DNA of 32,411 nucleotides from Nitrosomonadales bacterium (GTDB taxonomy: Bacteria > Pseudomonadota > Gammaproteobacteria > Burkholderiales > SG8-39), in contig SBAS01000040.1 in the NCBI GenBank assembly GCA_005240145.1, positions 1 through 32,411 on the forward strand, written 5' to 3'. Numbering within the stretch: the stretch's first letter is position 1; the number at the start of each line of letters is the position of its first letter. A program made the position numbers and the translations under genes. Below, piece by piece: positions 30,729 to 32,411 of this stretch. Under the pieces are notes generated by a model, which searched no databases, was not told the DNA's origin, and saw only the letters and a list, made by a program, of their open reading frames with translations.

Positions 30729-31615
30729 TGGCGCTGTTCGAATCCAATATCGGCAGCCTGTCGCGCATCGGGCGCGGCAAGGTGCGCGACATTTACGCCG
30801 TGGACGGCGACAAGATGATGATCGTCGTCACCGACCGGCTCTCGGCGTTCGACGTGGTGCTGTCCGATCCGATCCCGGACAAGGGGCGCGTGCTGACTGA
30901 AATGGCGAACTTCTGGTTCGACCGGCTTGGCCACGTGGTGCCGAACCACCTCACGGGTATCGACCCGGAGAGCGTGGTCCAGGGACCCGGGGAAAAAGCC
31001 GAGGTGCGCGGCCGTGCCGTGGTGGTGAAGAAAATGAAGCCGCTGCCGGTCGAAGCGGTGGTACGGGGCTACATCATCGGTTCGGGCTGGAAGGACTACC
31101 AGGCGAGCGGCGCGGTGTGCGGCATCCAGCTGCCCAAGGGCCTGCAGCAGGCGCAGAAGCTGCCCGAGCCGATTTTCACGCCCGCCACCAAGGCCGTCAG
31201 CGGCCACGACGAGAACATTTCCTTCGAGCGCATGGGCGAAATCGTCGGCAAGGACGTCGCCGCGAAGGTGAAGGACATCAGCATCCGGCTCTACAAGGAA
31301 GCTTCGGAATTCGCCGCCACCAAGGGCATCATCATCGCCGACACCAAGTTCGAGTTCGGCCTGAACGAAAAGAACGAACTGGTGCTGATCGACGAGATCC
31401 TCACGGCGGATTCCTCGCGCTTCTGGCCGGCGGACGAGTACGAGGTCGGCATCTCGCCGCCTTCCTATGACAAGCAGTTCGTGCGCGACTACCTCGAGAC
31501 GCTCGACTGGAACAAGACGGCGCCCGCACCGAAGCTGCCCGCCGAGGTCATCGCGCGCACTTCGGCGAAGTACCGCGAAGCCCTGGAGAAACTCACCGGA
31601 AAGAAACTCTCATGA
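30728..31615 (+). CDS. purC: Phosphoribosylaminoimidazole-succinocarboxamide synthase (SAICAR synthetase)
   Basis: A 295-residue enzyme joining CAIR and aspartate with ATP in step 7 of IMP synthesis. The motifs [11 protein letters not shown] near the N-terminus, [46 protein letters not shown] and [13 protein letters not shown] are the PurC pattern. The length fits the longer proteobacterial/yeast-like form rather than the short 237-residue E. coli form. The ATG shares bases with the aldolase stop, and purE starts within its own stop (ATGA), so the genes form one translationally linked operon. A frame that is open further upstream is a shadow of the aldolase gene. Confidence 0.97.
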   Translation: MALFESNIGSLSRIGRGKVRDIYAVDGDKMMIVVTDRLSAFDVVLSDPIPDKGRVLTEMANFWFDRLGHVVPNHLTGIDPESVVQGPGEKAEVRGRAVVVKKMKPLPVEAVVRGYIIGSGWKDYQASGAVCGIQLPKGLQQAQKLPEPIFTPATKAVSGHDENISFERMGEIVGKDVAAKVKDISIRLYKEASEFAATKGIIIADTKFEFGLNEKNELVLIDEILTADSSRFWPADEYEVGISPPSYDKQFVRDYLETLDWNKTAPAPKLPAEVIARTSAKYREALEKLTGKKLS

Positions 31616-32100
31616 AGCCACGCATCGGAATCGTGATGGGTTCCACCTCCGACTGGGAGACCATGAAGGCCGCGGCCCTGATGCTGGAAGAGTTCGGCGT
31701 GCCCTTCGAAGCGAAGGCGATGTCCGCGCATCGCACGCCCAAGGCCGTTGCGGCGTGGACCGAAGGCGCGGCGGCGCGCGGCATGCAGGCGATCATCGCT
31801 GCAGCGGGCGGCGCTGCGCATCTTGCGGGGGTGGTGGCGGCGCACACCGCGTTGCCGGTGCTCGGCGTGCCGATGGCCTCCAAGCACCTGCAGGGCCTCG
31901 ATTCGCTGCTCTCCACGGTGCAGATGCCGAAGGGAATCCCGGTCGCCACCTTCGCCATCGGCGAAGCGGGCGCGGCAAACGCGGCGCTGTTTGCAGTGGC
32001 GATTCTCGCTCTTTCAGATTCTGCTCTTGATAGAAAACTATCTGAATTCAGAGCAAAGCAAACCGATGCGGTACTGAAAGCACCGCCGCTCAAGCTGTGA
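31612..32100 (+). CDS. purE: 5-(carboxyamino)imidazole ribonucleotide mutase
   Basis: A 162-residue class I PurE that rearranges N5-CAIR to CAIR. The active-site blocks are [19 protein letters not shown] and GGAAHLAGV, with [20 protein letters not shown] following; the length is standard. The last 25 codons or so shift to AT-rich usage and contain the palindrome TCTGAATTCAGA (32041-32052). It overlaps purC by 4 nt and the Sua5/YrdC gene by 4 nt. Class I PurE needs PurK for its substrate, yet purK, often the next gene in this lineage, is not here. Confidence 0.97.
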   Translation: MKPRIGIVMGSTSDWETMKAAALMLEEFGVPFEAKAMSAHRTPKAVAAWTEGAAARGMQAIIAAAGGAAHLAGVVAAHTALPVLGVPMASKHLQGLDSLLSTVQMPKGIPVATFAIGEAGAANAALFAVAILALSDSALDRKLSEFRAKQTDAVLKAPPLKL

Positions 32101-32107
32101 ATTCAGA
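32043..32107 (+). repeat. Direct repeat TGAATTCAGA at the purE end and Sua5 start
   Basis: TGAATTCAGA occurs at 32043-32052 inside purE and again at 32098-32107 across the purE stop and the next start codon. The first copy is part of a 12-bp palindrome. The copies may be coincidental or mark a past recombination. Confidence 0.5.
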
Positions 32108-32411
32108 AGTCCGCCGCGCGGCGGAAATCCTGCGCGCCGGCGGGCTGGTCGCTTTTCCCACCGAAACGGTCTACGGCCTGGGCGCGGATGCTTCGAGCGC
32201 AGATGCGGTGGCGCGGCTCTATCAGGCCAAGGGACGCCCCGCAAACCATCCCGTGATCGTGCATTTCGCGGATGCGGCAGGCGCATTCGAATGGGCGAGG
32301 GAGGTGCCCGATGCAGCGCGCGCGCTGGCCGGCAAATTCTGGCCGGGCCCGCTGTCGATGATCCTGAAGCGCTCGCCGAAGGCCGGCGACTTCGTCACCG
32401 GCGGCCAGGAC
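32097..32411 (+). CDS. Sua5/YciO/YrdC-family L-threonylcarbamoyladenylate synthase (partial)
   Basis: The first 105 codons of a gene that runs off the window. Starting with GTG at 32097 (overlapping the purE stop as GTGA), it reads LRAGGLVAFPTETVYGLGAD, then LYQAKGRPANHPVIVH and FWPGPLSMILKRSPKAGDFV. These are the ATP/threonine-binding motifs of TsaC/Sua5, which makes threonylcarbamoyl-AMP for the universal t6A37 tRNA modification. Whether it is the short TsaC form or the long Sua5 form cannot be seen. No stop is reached. It is co-transcribed with purC and purE. Confidence 0.93.
   Translation, partial: MNSEVRRAAEILRAGGLVAFPTETVYGLGADASSADAVARLYQAKGRPANHPVIVHFADAAGAFEWAREVPDAARALAGKFWPGPLSMILKRSPKAGDFVTGGQD

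Noticed and set aside
32043-32107. TGAATTCAGA repeat as proof that purK was deleted
   Set aside because: Deletion between direct repeats would leave one copy, not two. The repeat is reported only as an observation.
1-32411. CRISPR arrays, rRNA and tRNA genes, riboswitches, integrase or attachment sites
   Set aside because: No regularly spaced repeats, no cloverleaf-like or rRNA-like sequence, and no integrase or complete transposase gene were seen on either strand. A covariance-model search could still find small RNAs that I would miss.

Overview
The window looks like a GC-rich (about two thirds G+C by eye) chromosomal segment of a betaproteobacterium, probably of the Burkholderiales type. 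Pointers are the paired TRAP and tripartite tricarboxylate (Tct/Bug) solute-uptake systems, frequent GTG starts, dense 4-nt gene overlaps, and the order aldolase - purC - purE - Sua5/YrdC. That lineage assignment is inference from family content and synteny. I saw no rRNA, tRNA or CRISPR array.

Region 1 (1-6706) holds the 5' end of an exported protein and an Old Yellow Enzyme on the minus strand. Divergent from these is a TRAP carboxylate transporter (binding protein, small and large permease) followed by an enolase-superfamily enzyme and a ketopantoate-reductase-family enzyme, an apparent uptake-plus-catabolism operon for a hydroxy or sugar acid. Region 2 (6752-10053, minus) is a MarR-controlled EmrAB-type efflux operon ending in a small two-helix membrane protein. 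Its promoter has a palindrome in the spacer that could be a self-operator.

Region 3 (10167-16148) is a set of sugar-acid-type enzymes: a zinc alcohol dehydrogenase, an SMP-30-type lactonase, and an operon of 2-hydroxyacid dehydrogenase, alpha/beta hydrolase and a uronate-dehydrogenase-like enzyme, then an Fsr-type MFS exporter. A perfect 55-bp palindrome separates the first two. Region 4 (16135-19874) has an atypical EF-G paralogue, a Rieske oxygenase and two gene relics: an IS30-type transposase start with an in-frame stop, and the 3' end of a glutathione-dependent formaldehyde dehydrogenase.

Region 5 (19875-24251, minus) is a four-gene Gld-like ABC export operon (ATPase, permease, GldG-like protein, DUF4340), every junction a 4-nt overlap. 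Region 6 (24330-29683) runs the other way: a complete TctCBA transporter, then a class III CoA-transferase and a CitE-like acyl-CoA lyase. Together they suggest import, CoA activation and C-C cleavage of a hydroxy-dicarboxylic or tricarboxylic acid. Region 7 (29697-32411) is housekeeping: class I fructose-bisphosphate aldolase, purC, purE and the start of a Sua5/YrdC gene, without purK between purE and Sua5.

The least ordinary signals are the strongly AT-rich patches inside GC-rich genes, the 55-bp palindrome, the helically phased TTTATAGA-like boxes before the CoA-transferase, the promoter elements lying almost on top of start codons, and the altered catalytic residues of the enolase-superfamily enzyme and the hydroxyacid dehydrogenase. 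I found no convincing entirely new defence or mobile system.
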